Source: Imbricaverruca yamaguchii
Lineage: Eukaryota > Arthropoda > Thecostraca > Neoverrucidae
NCBI GenBank assembly: GCA_034440575.1
Contig: JAOTOL010001633.1
Location: 186,001 to 250,000 of the forward strand
Reading direction: 5' to 3'
DNA length: 64,000 nucleotides
Shown here: piece by piece, positions 34,241-46,839 of the stretch
How positions within the stretch are numbered: the stretch's first letter is position 1
Layout: every line of letters starts with the position of its first letter
The notes under the pieces: model-generated
Databases searched by the model: none
Seen by the model: the letters and a program-made list of their open reading frames with translations, nothing else
Told to the model about the DNA's origin: nothing
Position numbers and translations under genes: made by a program

Positions 34241-35708
34241 ATTCTATGAAGTTAATTCGAGGTCCATGGACGTTTCGGTCACCGATCAAAGAGGGACTGG
34301 GTGGGCCTGATCTGGCAAGTGCTCATGATTCTGCACGTCTGTGTGTTTCTGCGATTCGTCGGAGCAGCAAGCGTGTGTGTATATCATTGTGATATAAACA
34401 GTCTCGCTGTCTGGGAAGGCGCACCCATCGGCTCTGCGACGTCCCTGTCGTCTACAGGAAGGGTGCCTAGCTGTTGTAATGGCATCCCAGTAGTTATAGC
34501 GGCACCCAACTGTTGTTCAGGCCAGGGGCGTTGATTTCTGAAATTATCTGGGGGTGGGGGGCTCAGAACAGCACGGCACTGGGCGGGGCCACATGGGCCC
34601 AATCCATACAGTTCCGTAGTAAAATTTGAAATTATGGGGGGGGGGAGGGGGCAGGCCAACATTGAGTGGCAACTTGCCCCTCAAAAGTATAGCAAAACAG
34701 CAACCATGGTCAGACACCTCTGACGGAAACGACATTCCAGCGATTGTAGGGGCAGATTGGTCTTGTTATAAGAGCACTTCTGTGCGGTTCAGGGGTGCCT
34801 GACCAGTGGTCATGGGGAATTCCATCTCAACTCAGCAGTCGCGGGGGCATATTTGTAGGATATGTAGTAGATGGAAGGGAAAACCAACCAGGAGTAGTAC
34901 TTTGCAAAGTCGAACAATATGTTTTTCGAAGAAAAAACTGATCATAGATTTTCATTAAAATTCCATATTCGTAATCAGCGCATGTCCAGCTTCGAATGGC
35001 ATGTGTTTTGTATTTTAAGTATTCTGAGTCTTCCAACGAGCCGTGCCTGAAGACAAAGAACATATATAATATTTTGTAATGCACGGGATGAAGTCCAATG
35101 GGTTTGTGCTAGGTTAACTTTTAGACCTGTGGGTATGATGGGCCGGAAATGGTGATATAATACTATATATTACATACTTAGATGGCGGAGGCGAACCGAG
35201 GAATTTTCCTTCGAGGGACGCTTTCGGTGGAAAACAAATGCTGAAGGGTGTGAGTGCCCTCAAGCATTCTGAAAGGACGCCTTTTTATCTGAATGGGGCA
35301 ACATTCCTCTGAAGAATTCGATGATCGGAGGACGGTGAGGAATGAGCGGATCATTCCTGAAATGTCGCCTCTTCCGGCCGGAGGGGCGCCACCTTGCCAC
35401 AGTTGCCAGATCAGGCCCACCCAACAAGCCGCCGACGATTTGGTGACGTTTGACTTGACCGAGTCACGAAAGTCCAAACCGCACGCATTTAGTAAACGCC
35501 CCACAGCTTGATGAAGGGTTCATGAAGATCGACCCCGAGCGGTTGCTGAGATCGTTCATATCTGTATGATAATGTCTGTAAGATGGTGTAATTGTGTTCT
35601 GGAATTTTTGTTCGGCGCGTTTTCGTGCGTCTATCCAGAACATTTACAAAGCCGCTCGCAACATAATCCTTTTTAAACAGATAGCGTTGCCACCATAAAA
35701 CCACTCAC
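34241..35708. other. Repeat-derived sequence, no gene
   Basis: 34500-34710 is a copy of a dispersed repeat also found at 44800-45000 and 61505-61685. A short inverted pair (gggtgggcctgatctggca at 34298 and tgccagatcaggcccaccc at 35404) brackets about 1.1 kb and might mark transposon ends. Minus-strand ORFs at 35178-35504 and 35489-35704 are not recognisable. Confidence 0.45.
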
Positions 35709-36084
35709 CTGGCCATACGTGCCGACGACCATGTCGTTGCCAGCATAGTGCTCAGCATGGCAGGCAGCCTGAGACTGCAGCCTCCGACGGTGGCTTCAGA
35801 CGGCGGCTTCCGACGGCGGCGGCGTCACACTGTGCAGGCTCGGCGAGAGGCCCGATCTGGAGCACCGATCGCGGCCGACGTGCGGTGGCGGCGGTCCTGG
35901 CGACACTCCGGGCCGGACCTGTGCACGCCGGCCGCCGGCCGTCACTCAGCAAGTCAGTCAAGGTCACGTCGCACATAGCGCCGCGACAATTCGCTCGGTT
36001 GGCTGTACCATGCTTAAGCTTAAACTGCAGCTTTGGTGTGCACCGGTCACGGTAGGACGCGGCCACAAGCAGGATGCCAGCGCT
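35709..36084 (-). other. Candidate 5' untranslated exon and promoter-proximal region of SUOX
   Basis: On the minus strand this GC-rich block ends with an excellent donor (ggccag/gtgagtgg at 35709/35708). If spliced to the acceptor at 32161, the SUOX frame has an in-frame TGA shortly before the junction and no ATG until the one at 32156, supporting that start. Three out-of-frame ATGs (near 35757, 35745 and 35732) would be upstream start codons. It could instead be an exon of a different minus-strand gene; the frame ...HYAGNDMVVGTYGQ is also open. Confidence 0.35.
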
Positions 36085-38630
36085 GAGACGCGACTGAGCC
36101 ACAGACACACACTGCCCCGACACTGAGCCACAGACATACATCGCCCCAACACTGAGCCACAGACACACACCGCCCCGACACTGAGCCACAGACACCACCA
36201 CAGACACACACCGCCCCGACACTGAGCCACAGACACACACCGCCCCGACACTGAGCCACAGACACACACCGCCCCGACACTGAGCCACAGACACACACCG
36301 CCCCGACACTGAGCACAGACACACACCGCCCCGACACTGAGCCACAGACACACACCGCCCCGACACTGAGCCACAGACGACCACACACACCGCCCCGACA
36401 CTGAGCCACAGACACACACCGCCCCGACACTGAGCCACACACCCCGACAGACACACACCGCCCCGACACTGAGCCACAGACACACACCCCCCACACTGAG
36501 CCACAGACACACCCGCCCACACTGAGCCACAGACACACACCGCCCCGACACTGAGCCACAGACACACACCGCCCCGACACTGAGCCACAGACACACACCG
36601 CCCCGACACTGAGCCACAGACACACACCGCCCCGACACTGAGCCACAGACACACCGCCCCGACACTGAGCCACAGACACACACCGCCCCGACCCGCCCGA
36701 CACTGAGCCACAGACACACCGCCCCGACACTGAGCCACAGACACACACCGCCCCGACACTGAGCCACAGACACACACACCGCCCCGACACTGAGCCACAG
36801 ACACACACCGCCCCGACACTGAGCCACAGACACACACCGCCCCGACACTGAGCCACAGACACACACCGCCCCGACACTGAGCCACAGACACACACCGCCC
36901 CGACACTGAGCCACAGACACACACCGCCCCGACACTGAGCCACAGACACACACCGCCCCGACACTGAGCCACAGACACACACCGCCCCGACACTGAGCCA
37001 CAGACACACACCGCCCCGACACTGAGCCACAGACACACACCGCCCCGACACTGAGCCACAGACACACACCGCCCCGACACTGAGCCACAGACACACACCG
37101 CCCCGACACTGAGCCACAGACACACACCGCCCCGACACTGAGCCACAGACACACACCTGCCCCGACACTGAGCCACAGACACACACCGCCCAGACAGACA
37201 CCGCCCCGACACTGAGCCACAGACACACACCGCCCCGACACTGAGCCACAGACACACACTGCCCCGACACTGAGCCACAGACATACACTGCCCCGACACT
37301 GAGCCACAGACACACACCGCCCCGACACTGAGCCACAGACACACACCGCCCCGACACTGAGCCACAGACACACACCGCCCCGACACTGAGACCACAGACA
37401 CACACCGCCCCGACACTGAGCCACAGACACACACCGCCCCGACACTGAGCCACAGACACACACCGCCCCGACACTGAGCCACAGACACACACCGCCCCGA
37501 CACTGAGCCACAGACACTGAGCCACAGACACACACCGCCCCGACACTGAGCCACAGACACACACCGCCCCGACACTGAGCCACAGACACACACCGCCCCG
37601 ACACTGAGCCACAGACACACACCGCCCCGACACTGAGCCACAGACACACACCGCCCCGACACTGAGCCCAACAGACACGACACAGACACACGCCCCGACA
37701 CTGAGCCACAGACACACACCGCCCCGACACTGAGCCACAGACACACACCGCCCCGACACTGAGCCACAGACACACACCGCCCCGACACTGAGCCACAGAC
37801 ACACACCGCCCCGACACTGAGCCACAGACACACACTGCCCCTGACACTGAGCCACAGACACACACCGCCCCGACACTGAGCCACAGACACACACCGCCCC
37901 GACACTGAGCCACAGACACACACCGGACACTGAGCCACAGACACACACCGCCCCGACACTGAGCCACAGACACACACTGCCGCCCGACACTGAGCCACAG
38001 ACACACACCGCCCCGACACTGAGCCACAGACACACACCGCCCCGACACTGAGCCACAGACACACACCGCCCCGACACTGAGCCACAGACACACACCGCCC
38101 CGACACTGAACCACAGACACACACCGCCCCCGATACTGAGCCACAGACATACACCGCCCCACACTGAGCCACAGACACACACCGCCCCGACACTGAGCCA
38201 CAGACACACCGCCCCGACACTGAGCCACAGACACACACCCCACTAGCACAGACACACACCGCCCCGACACTGAGCCACAGACACACACCGCCCCGACACT
38301 GAGCCACAGACACACACTGCCCCGACACTGAGCCACAGACACACACCGCCCCGACACTGAGCCACAGACACACACCGCCCCGACACTGAGCCACAGACAA
38401 CACCCCCGACACTGAGCCACAGACACACACCGCCCCGACACTGAGCCACAGACACACACCGCCCCGACACTGAGCCACAGACACACACCGCCCCGACACT
38501 GAGCCACAGACACACACCGCCCCGACACTGAGCCACAGACACACACCGCCCCGACACTGAGCCACAGACATACACTGCCCCGACACTGAGCCACAGACAC
38601 ACGTCGCCCAAACATTGAGCCACAGACATA
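36085..38630 (-). repeat. 29-bp minisatellite (~88 copies) upstream of SUOX
   Basis: The unit is 29 bp; in minus sense tgtcggggcggtgtgtgtct followed by gtggctcag. Units are nearly identical apart from scattered 1-10-bp indels. Because 29 is not a multiple of 3, frames cycle and give minus-strand ORFs of up to 967 codons (CVCGSVSGR-type), which are artefacts. The proximal end stops at tgtggctcag followed by unique tcgcgtctcagc, an acceptor-like boundary. Confidence 0.95.
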
Positions 38631-39832
38631 TGATTGATATCATTGATATGTACATATGATTGATATCATTGATATGTACATATGATTTTCCCGTCGGTTA
38701 CCGGCAAATAGATTCCATGCATCAAAAATAATATGTCCATGAAAATGTACTCAGGGAGAAATATGTTTGCACTCCGACTCCAAACCCGGAAAGTAAGCTT
38801 CCCACTCTGCTGATGAGGTACCGTGATCGTTCCACGCCCATGAGACCGCAACGGCAACAGCACGTGACAGTGCAGATGAAGTACCAAGTGATTCCGACTC
38901 TGAAGTCAGCAACGATGGCAAGTCACTATCCACGGCGGATACAGACACAGCAACTGCCGGTGCGCCACTGTTCTTTCTTCCTATTCATCTCATGGCCAGC
39001 CGAATGTGTCACGCCATCCGAGAGCAGCAACGAGACGGCGTTTGTCATCGGATACCCAAGACCGTGCTGGCTTCTCGACACGTACGTGCCCAGTGCCCGT
39101 GTTTGCCAAAAAACTGGAAATGATTGTCATGAACACAACAGCAAACGCGGCTGAACTATATTTCGGAAATCATCATTGCAATGATATGACACCAAAGGGT
39201 ACCTATTCCACCAATGGTCCATCCGTTTTCACTGTAACGCATTGCCATTCATTAAGTTGCATATACACCATTTATATGTTTCACAAAGCATACCAAATGA
39301 TATCAATGCACTAAACAAGCAATGCCCTTGACACTTCAAGACAGTTCAAGTTTGCACATGACACAAACGATGGAAATTAACGTTATCCTTATGGTGTGCA
39401 TGCCCATCTCAATGGAGACTTTAAGGCCCAGGAAACAAGATATTACTTTTTCAACAAAAAGTTGGCACTCCAAAAATGTTTTTGAACATTTGTATTTCGA
39501 CGTTTGTCCTGGCTTAAAGTTCCAATGTCAGGTAAAGCGAATGGAGGAATGCTCCCCGGAAAAAAAGTATAAAATTGATCCGGTACAGTGCACAGTTTAC
39601 AACACACGTCACGTGAGAACACACGTCATGTCGGAAGACATAAATGCTACTTCAGTTTCCGCATTCAAGCGGAAACTGAAGTAGCATTTTCCACGGTAGC
39701 GATGTCGGAGTAAACACAATCTATTCATGGTGGTTATATGTATTTCCGTTTATTTTGCATCATCTTTAATGCCGTTTGTGCTCCTGTATATGACTATATG
39801 TGCCTACGCTGTCTACCCATTTAGCATGCGTC
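38631..39832. other. Unassigned, with a short duplication and a strong hairpin
   Basis: tatgattgatatcattgata occurs twice at 38627-38680. A 21-bp perfect inverted repeat is listed separately. No gene seen. Confidence 0.4.
39642..39689. repeat. Perfect 21-bp stem, 6-nt loop hairpin
   Basis: aaatgctacttcagtttccg plus c, loop attcaa, then the exact reverse complement. No other feature explains it. Confidence 0.9.
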
Positions 39833-40674
39833 TTAACCCTCGCCAGTATTCGGCATTTTACCACCTTCGATCATATAGGGGGGGGGTACGACCCCCTGGC
39901 GATTCGAAACCGTGCATGTTACGAAAACGAACCAAAGACCAAAGTTATAGATCTGGCCGAGGTCTCGCGATTGGAATTCAGTAGGACCTTCTAAGGTCAA
40001 AGGTTGACGTCCCAGGTCAGGTCAAAGGTCTAAAATTGATTTTTTCCTAAGAAAATCGTCAGTTACATCGAAACTAGTGTCTAAATATGCACGAAATGGC
40101 CGGAAATGTGTTTATTGGTACCCTGCGAACATAGCGACATGTCACACGATGTGATCGGACCAATATGTCATGCACCAAATGAGGTCAAAGCCGTGACCCC
40201 AAATATCCAACTTTTTGAACAGTGGTTCCAATTTCGAAGTTTAAAGTTGCCAAGGGTAAAAATGGACGCTGAATTCGAATTCAGCACGAAAAAATACCGT
40301 AGGTCAGCTTAAAAAATGTAGAAAGATCAAACGAGGTCAACCGAGGTCGCCGATTCTTGGAACTTTATTCTTCAATGGGAACCCATCTGGGCATCTGTAT
40401 TTTTCATTATTTGCCCATAATTACGCTAAGTACGTAAAAAATACGTGCGATAATCACGTATTTGTTGAAAACTGGTCAAAGGTGCTCCCCTTAATGACCT
40501 CCTAACTCCGTGACCTGATATGACCTCCTTAAAAAATGTCACCAAAAGTCGTCAAATGGTTGCCCTAGAGGGTACTGAAAATCTCAAAGCGATCTGTTCA
40601 TCGGTTTGGAAGGAATACACCAAAAACCTGAGGGGGTTGCACCCGCCCCCCCCCCCTATACGGGCGAGGGTTAA
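39833..40674 (+). mobile_element. piggyBac-like MITE, copy 1
   Basis: An 834-bp element at 39837-40670 flanked by TTAA on both sides, with terminal CCCTCGCC and GGCGAGGG. Interior words (atgcacgaaatggcc, gtcacacgatgtgatcgg, caaaggtc) recur reverse-complemented in the copy at 54501-55362. There is no transposase ORF, so it is non-autonomous. Confidence 0.85.
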
Positions 40675-42164
40675 TAATTATTGCATTCCATTATGCACTG
40701 GCATGCTATGACTGCTTGCATGAAGGGGAAGGCCATATAATAGTTAATTTCACCAAACAAGGCCATGCATTTTCGGCGCGAAGAGCGCTGCTAGTGGACC
40801 GTTCCATCGCATTTTCAGTGCGCCCCCTTAATACATTTATGGCTGCGCCTCTAGCAGTCATGACGTAGATCACAAAGCTGTGGAGTCAGATCAGAAGTAT
40901 CGGAGGTGCGAAGTTATATTTCAGTGTTGGAAAAACTGGCGTATGTTGGTGTCATGCATACCAATACATTTTGTACTCCAGGATTGTGACTAGACTAAAT
41001 GAAATATTTTGCACTCCAGAAGGGAAAAGGAAGAACATTGTTTGGCTGAGTGCTACCACACAAAGTCCATATCTGAAAACAACTAGCAGTTTCAGCAGTC
41101 CTAAATCGCTGACCTGTCAATGACCACAATACAACTAGACTACACTTGGATCTGTTGGTGTCAGTGTTGCTTGTCAGTTTTTTGCACAATGTATGCACTA
41201 AAAATGTCTCTGCACACCGCAAATGGCAGCGTGTGATGTTATGTGAGAAGATGCTATATTTGTCAACATAGTCAATAATTAATTCTATATTTATTCAATA
41301 TTTATCATTAGATATTTGCACTTTAGTGCTCTCCAAGAAGTACCAGAAATCCCTAGTTGGCAAATCTGTGGTACTTGGTATTGCCAGAGTAAATACTTCA
41401 AGCCTTGTTTGGCCATTACGGTGCTTTCAAAGCACAAAGATCATTTTGTTAAAGAGACCAAAGAAGAGATCAACCAGTGTCAGTGAAGGATCCATAATAG
41501 CTGCTCCAATCTTACTCCGACCCATCTCCTGTTTGCCGGCCTGGTAATCACGGTTGTTGTCTCTAATCGGTGGTTTTGAAGTAAGCAAATCATACCCAGC
41601 TCTATTTTCCAGCAATTGTGATGCATTTTCCCGGTGCAGAGAATGGTGCTGGGTGTAGTGTGTAAGTGGTGTTGTGTCTTGGCTCGGTGGTTTTCAGGGG
41701 TACAAGTTTCGATTTCTTGTGGTGCCCACCATCTATGCCAGGGTAAGAAGGGGACAAGAACATTGTGGTTTTCAGTCCCACCAAAACAAGGTTAATTGTT
41801 GGCAAGTGCATCACTATTTTTTGTACTCCAGCTCAAAATGTTGTACTCCACTACCAAGGAAAAAAATATGGACATCCTACATTGTTATATTTGAAGTCAA
41901 AGACCCGCGGAGTCATGCCAGATGCCCAGGGTTTTAGAGTATTATTTGGATGCATAGTTGTGGATTGACGCCAGAAACCACATAGCAGTCACTCCATATA
42001 GATGCCACTGATTATTTATTCCTGCATTTATTCCTGTTTGAAGTGCATTACATTTGTAATGCAGTGCATACACCGAATAATTGAAGAGGGATTGGGTCCT
42101 ATACTTGTAGTATTTGACATCTTGACTAGAAGAACATCGAGATATTTTACGACACATTCGATTC
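40675..42164. other. Unassigned, no gene seen
   Basis: AT-rich sequence without recognisable coding or repeat structure. Confidence 0.4.
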
Positions 42165-42300
42165 GTAGGTCACACAGCGTCGCCAACATCTCATGTCAAT
42201 TGGTCCCGGGTGACATCGGTAATCCCGCTGGCTGTGGTAATTGAACCCACGATCTTACGATTAAGTATCGAATGTTTTATACAGACTACCCGACTCCGAC
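42165..42300 (-). mobile_element. tRNA-derived SINE copy
   Basis: In minus sense the head is gtcggagtcgggtagtctgt... with B box gatcgtgggttcaattacc, followed by the body gaccaattgacatgagatg and ttggcgacgctgtgtgacc. The body matches the copy at 43285-43415. Confidence 0.6.
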
Positions 42301-43284
42301 ATCTTGACTAGCTAAATTATAACTTCCACACCATCAGCAAATTTATGCTTCTTCTATGTTGTGCTTAAATGGAAAGTGGATATTTAGTCAATAGACGACA
42401 TTCAATTCATGCACCGATTTATATGAACGCAGCTTTGGGTCACCTACTTCCAGTGCATAGCCTTCCGACTGGCTAAACCATTACTTACACACACTTATTA
42501 ATTTCCTAATTTTCACATCTTGTGTTTAAAGGAAAATAATTACATGTACTTGCATAGCATCATCCATTATGCAATATGGCCTTTTTTTAACATAATAATC
42601 ATGATAAAAACTTCCATACTCTAGATTGATGAACTACGAACATCATTCAGGCTCAGGGTCTGTTCTTATCAGCGAACGATTGTTAGCAAAGTATCTATTG
42701 AGAGATACACCCCATGATCAAAATATCAGGAGTGGTGGGAGAGCGGAATTCATTGAAAGCGACCGCCGCCCGCTGGTTTAACATGGGAAACGGCAACTTA
42801 TTCGGTCGGATTGACGCCAAGTATAGTGGGTCGGGACGGCTCCAATGTTGTGACATAGCTCGCTGCACGTGAGACGTGCGCTCATGAGAGCTACAGATAA
42901 AAAGCAGCCTTTTCAAGGTTTCTTCGCGACGAGTTGTGTTCTTGAGAATGGCCAAATGGGAAAAAACAAGTTCATTGTATTCACTGGTGGTACCGGCTAC
43001 GTTCTGTGGGTGCGGTAGATTCTCGTACGTACCGGTACGTTTACGTACCGGTTACATGCTGTGGGTATCGTTACATTCTCTGAGTTCATGAACCGGCTTC
43101 AAGCTGTGGGTACCGGTGCATTTTCTGAGTTCCTGTACCGGAACACTTTTCATTTTGGACAAGAAGCTCACGTGCAGCCCATCGTGACATAATGGGGTAT
43201 ATATACGTTGCGATCACAATATTTGGTCATTCTTCCAACAGTGATAGTGACAGTGGTGGTTATTGGCTTTACGACACGTTGACC
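42301..43284. other. Unassigned, with a ~45-bp degenerate tandem repeat
   Basis: At 42985-43145 three to four diverged copies of ggtaccgg...ctgtgggtaccg alternate with ttctctgagttc; the rest is unassigned. Confidence 0.5.
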
Positions 43285-43415
43285 GTTGAGTTATGTAGCG
43301 TCGCCAATCTCTCACGCCAATTGGTTGCGAGCGAAGAGTAGCGACAGGCGAGACTCGAACCCACAACACTTCAATTGTGAGATGGGCAACTTACCCCTAG
43401 ACGACTCGTCCCCAA
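43285..43415 (-). mobile_element. tRNA-derived SINE copy
   Basis: In minus sense gacgagtcgtctaggggtaa (A-box side) and gttgtgggttcgagtctcgc (B box) are followed by caaccaattggcgtgagaga and ttggcgacgct. The best preserved of the three family members in this window. Confidence 0.65.
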
Positions 43416-44799
43416 CAGCGGTAGTGGCATAACACGACAGGATAGAACCGCAAAAGTTGCAAGATCTCAGAAACATCATCATGCTTTGTGATGCCCATGG
43501 TATCTTTAGATTTTGCCTGCAAAATTACTTTACTGCAATCAGTAATCCTATACATCCCTGAAAGACAACACTTTTACGCCAAAAATCGGACTCAAACATG
43601 CCATTCAGGAGTGTGGGGTGGGAGCATACTGTCACCATATCAGGCTGTTAGGTTCACTTTGAGACCATCATCATAATTCCATCACAAAAGCCCTATCACA
43701 TAGCATGGAATCATGGAAGAAATTACAGTTTATGCATAATTTTGGTGTTGAGGTGCCCCCTATGAAGGAATCAAAACATTCTGAAAATATATAGAAGCCC
43801 CTAGGCGAATTTCTTGTCAAAATGTGTTTTTCAAATATTTTCTGACATGATTTTCTGCAATTAATTTAATTAGGACATTAATTTTTTAAAGATATAAGCA
43901 TATCAGGTTGAATGCAGCTCAGTGATGTAATGATGAGATCCAACATCAATAGGTTAGGTTATGTTATGTTAGGTTAGGTTTTATCATTGCACTTTATTCT
44001 TCATTACATAGTACCCCACCCCTTTCTGTACTTCTCCAATTATATATTTAGGGAACAACTACACAATATAACTTTATATTATTGCACTAGTCTGCAGTTT
44101 TTAGCAGATGCCTCAAAATAGCAACTCTTTTGTGCCTTTATTATCTCATTTCACACATCAAAGACATTCTTTTGGTGTTACTTTGCCCAAAAACCGAAAG
44201 AAGAACATGTTTGTAGAGGAAATGAGTGGTCACACCACATTAACCATTCCTAAAAACCACATTGTAAAAAAATCAGGATTAATAAGTTAACGGTACAAAT
44301 TTTACTAAATAATATTGCTCCTATCAGTATCATTGTGTCCTAACATATTCAAGACAAGTTTTACACACATTTTCCTCAATAAAGCAGCCAATTGGGTTAA
44401 GTCCGGTTGGGTTATATCCTTTTGAAGTTTGAAAAATTTTAACAAATGTTCAAGTCATAAAATGTGGAAGTTGCTTTTCTTAAAAAGCAGGTTATCTTAA
44501 GTTATCTTATCTTATCTTATCTTATCAAGTTATCTTATCTTAAGTCATGTTAGGTTGGCAAATATTTTGTATTTTGGAGAAAAATAAGAAAATGGATTGG
44601 TTGAAATACTTGACACAAATTGCTTGTAATTTTTGGAACTTGTTTTCTCACAAGATAGGCTAGGCTAGGTTGGGTTACATTGCATGGTTTCAAAACATTA
44701 CTTTGTATGCCATTTCCCAACTAAAAGCCACTATTTTGGGGTTATTTTGCTCACAAATTGAAAAGAACGCATTTGCACAGAAAACAAGTGATCCATAAT
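43416..44799. other. Unassigned; arthropod-type TTAGG-like runs
   Basis: Contains gttaggttatgttatgttag and gttaggtt at about 43952-43980, tcttatcttatcttatctta near 44505 and ctaggctaggttgggtt near 44660. No gene. Confidence 0.45.
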
Positions 44800-45000
44800 C
44801 TTAGTAAAGTGCATTGCATTGGAAGCATGGCACTGATTTCCCAAATTATTGGGTGGGATAATACATGAAGGTGGTGGGCAGCCCCAACTGGATTGGGAGG
44901 CACACTATAGGGTCCCATGTTAGAAGTTGAAATTACTCTTATTTGGGGAGCAAAGCGAACATTAAGGGGTATTTTCCCCCAGAAGTATGTTAACAACACC
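44800..45000. repeat. Dispersed repeat, copy 2
   Basis: Shares phrases with 61505-61685 (ccccaa.tggattggg, atagggtcccatgtta, agaagt/aaaagt, cattaaggggtatttt versus catcgaggggccttgc) and more weakly with 34500-34710. Likely part of a transposon. Confidence 0.7.
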
Positions 45001-46512
45001 CTGATCAGGAAGATAAATGCCAGTCAATCATAAAATATATTAAGGCACAAATTTACCCTCTTATGCATTGTGACCATGACAGCATAGCAATGTCATTCAA
45101 TGTTTGCTGAAGTACTTTTTTCAGCTTATCCATATTTCTACTTGAACAGCATACGTCCCCTGGTCATACCTATACCTGGCATTATGGATAGTTTGTTCAT
45201 TTATCACCAGTCAACATGGTGTATCTTGAAATGTACTCACAGTAAGAAGGTAGATAGCAGCTATATGTACTTAGATAGGTACCTACCTTCCTAGGTAGAT
45301 CCTATGATCTCACCGGCGAGAAAAGTCGGTATCTAATTCCGAATCGTGTACATAGGAATTACTGACAATACTGTTCAGCACTGAATGGCGGCATCTATCC
45401 GTCAACAAGCAGTATGAGCACGGCGAGCGACATCAGGTTCAGTCACTTCCTCGTCGGTCTGCTGGGATTCCCAGAAAGAGGCACCGCACCCAGCGACCTG
45501 GTTAGCAACAAATGCTGCTGACCTTTCTCTCCATCAGCAGTGTTGCAAACCATGCACCATATACCGATTACGCTACTGCTGCCGTGCCTGCTCCCGTATC
45601 TTGGCCCCACCAACCTCCACTAACCTCTACTGGTCGCTCCGTCACGAATCCGGTGGTCTTTTTTCTCCACCAACCTCCACCAGTGAAGAAAAAACTCCAC
45701 CACCTAAGAGTTCGTTCCAGATTTTTCGGTTAATCTCAACCATAGCGTGCTGCAGCGGTGGATCCAGAGGGGACAACTGGGCAGTCATGTACCCTCCCCC
45801 GATTTGAGGTTACGTTCCTCCCCATAATTATTCAGCCAGAGGCGTCCGCTGTGGACGAAAGGCACCTCTCCGAGAAGGCCCCGAATGCACCCCTCCCCTT
45901 CACATCTCCCCCGTTTTTTGTTCACCTAGAGACGCCCCTCAGGCTAGTGCCCCCCCCGGTCACAATCCAGGGTCAGCCCCTGGCATACTCGTTCCATATA
46001 TATGCGTGAAGAGCTGCGGCTCGACTGCGAAACTGTCCCCCTAACTTGAATGTTGAGACGGAATTGCTCCTTTAACTGCCAGACGTTTGATTTTTGCTGC
46101 TGGGAACTTCGGTATGGAAAACATACGATGTTTTAAAATGAATTAGTCAAAGTTATGTTTATTTTTAGGGGGCGTACTGTGACATGGTATCTACTGCACT
46201 CTGGTATCTGGTGACGTTACATGGGAAGTTTGCGTTAACCATGTCCCCACTGCAGCTTTTCTAGCGGGTATGAAGCCTGTTAAGCATACTGCAATGGTGT
46301 CACTGTTGTGTCACGATGTGTTTCCATGACAACTTCGTCAGCTGTCTCATTCCGTGTGATTTTGGGATTATCGTATTCGTATTCGTATTCCCTCGCGTTC
46401 GTACTCGCTGACTCGTAGCGGTCGTATTAATTTGAGATGGTTCATACGTGCTCATGGACAGCATATTTTACATTTTAAACCCAGCGAGATGGAAACGATG
46501 TACCAGCACAGT
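45001..46512. other. Unassigned, no gene seen
   Basis: Includes a short phrase found elsewhere (ggtggatccagaggggac at about 45757; compare ggatccgcccct at 53340 and 61291). The open frames at 45512-46009 lack protein character. Confidence 0.4.
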
Positions 46513-46782
46513 GAAAGATGTAGACTTGTGCTCGACTAAACATTTTTTTAGTCGACTCACGTGTGACTCATACATCTTGAAATCTGATTCCATTCATGAT
46601 TCAGAGCAGGTCAAAATTATTTGATGTAACTCAACTCAGACTCAGAGCTCACAAAGCATGATTAGACTCGCGACTCAAACAGACTGACAGAAATTTGAGT
46701 CAATTCAGATCCGACTCAGTGGTATCAGACTCATGAGCCATATGATTCAGTGTGCACTGCCCACATATATATATATATATAT

Positions 46783-46839
<57 letters not shown>

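Noticed and set aside
35178..35704. Minus-strand ORFs as LINE coding pieces
   Set aside because: Contiguous with the LINE relic downstream but show no RT motif I can identify.
35752..38655. Minus-strand ORFs of 729-967 codons (Cys/Val/Ser-rich, CVCGSVSGR repeats)
   Set aside because: Pure products of a 29-bp minisatellite cycling through three frames; no start context, non-repeat domain or splice support.
43952..43980. Telomeric TTAGG array
   Set aside because: Only a few interrupted ggttaggtt words inside ordinary sequence; not a telomere or long interstitial array.
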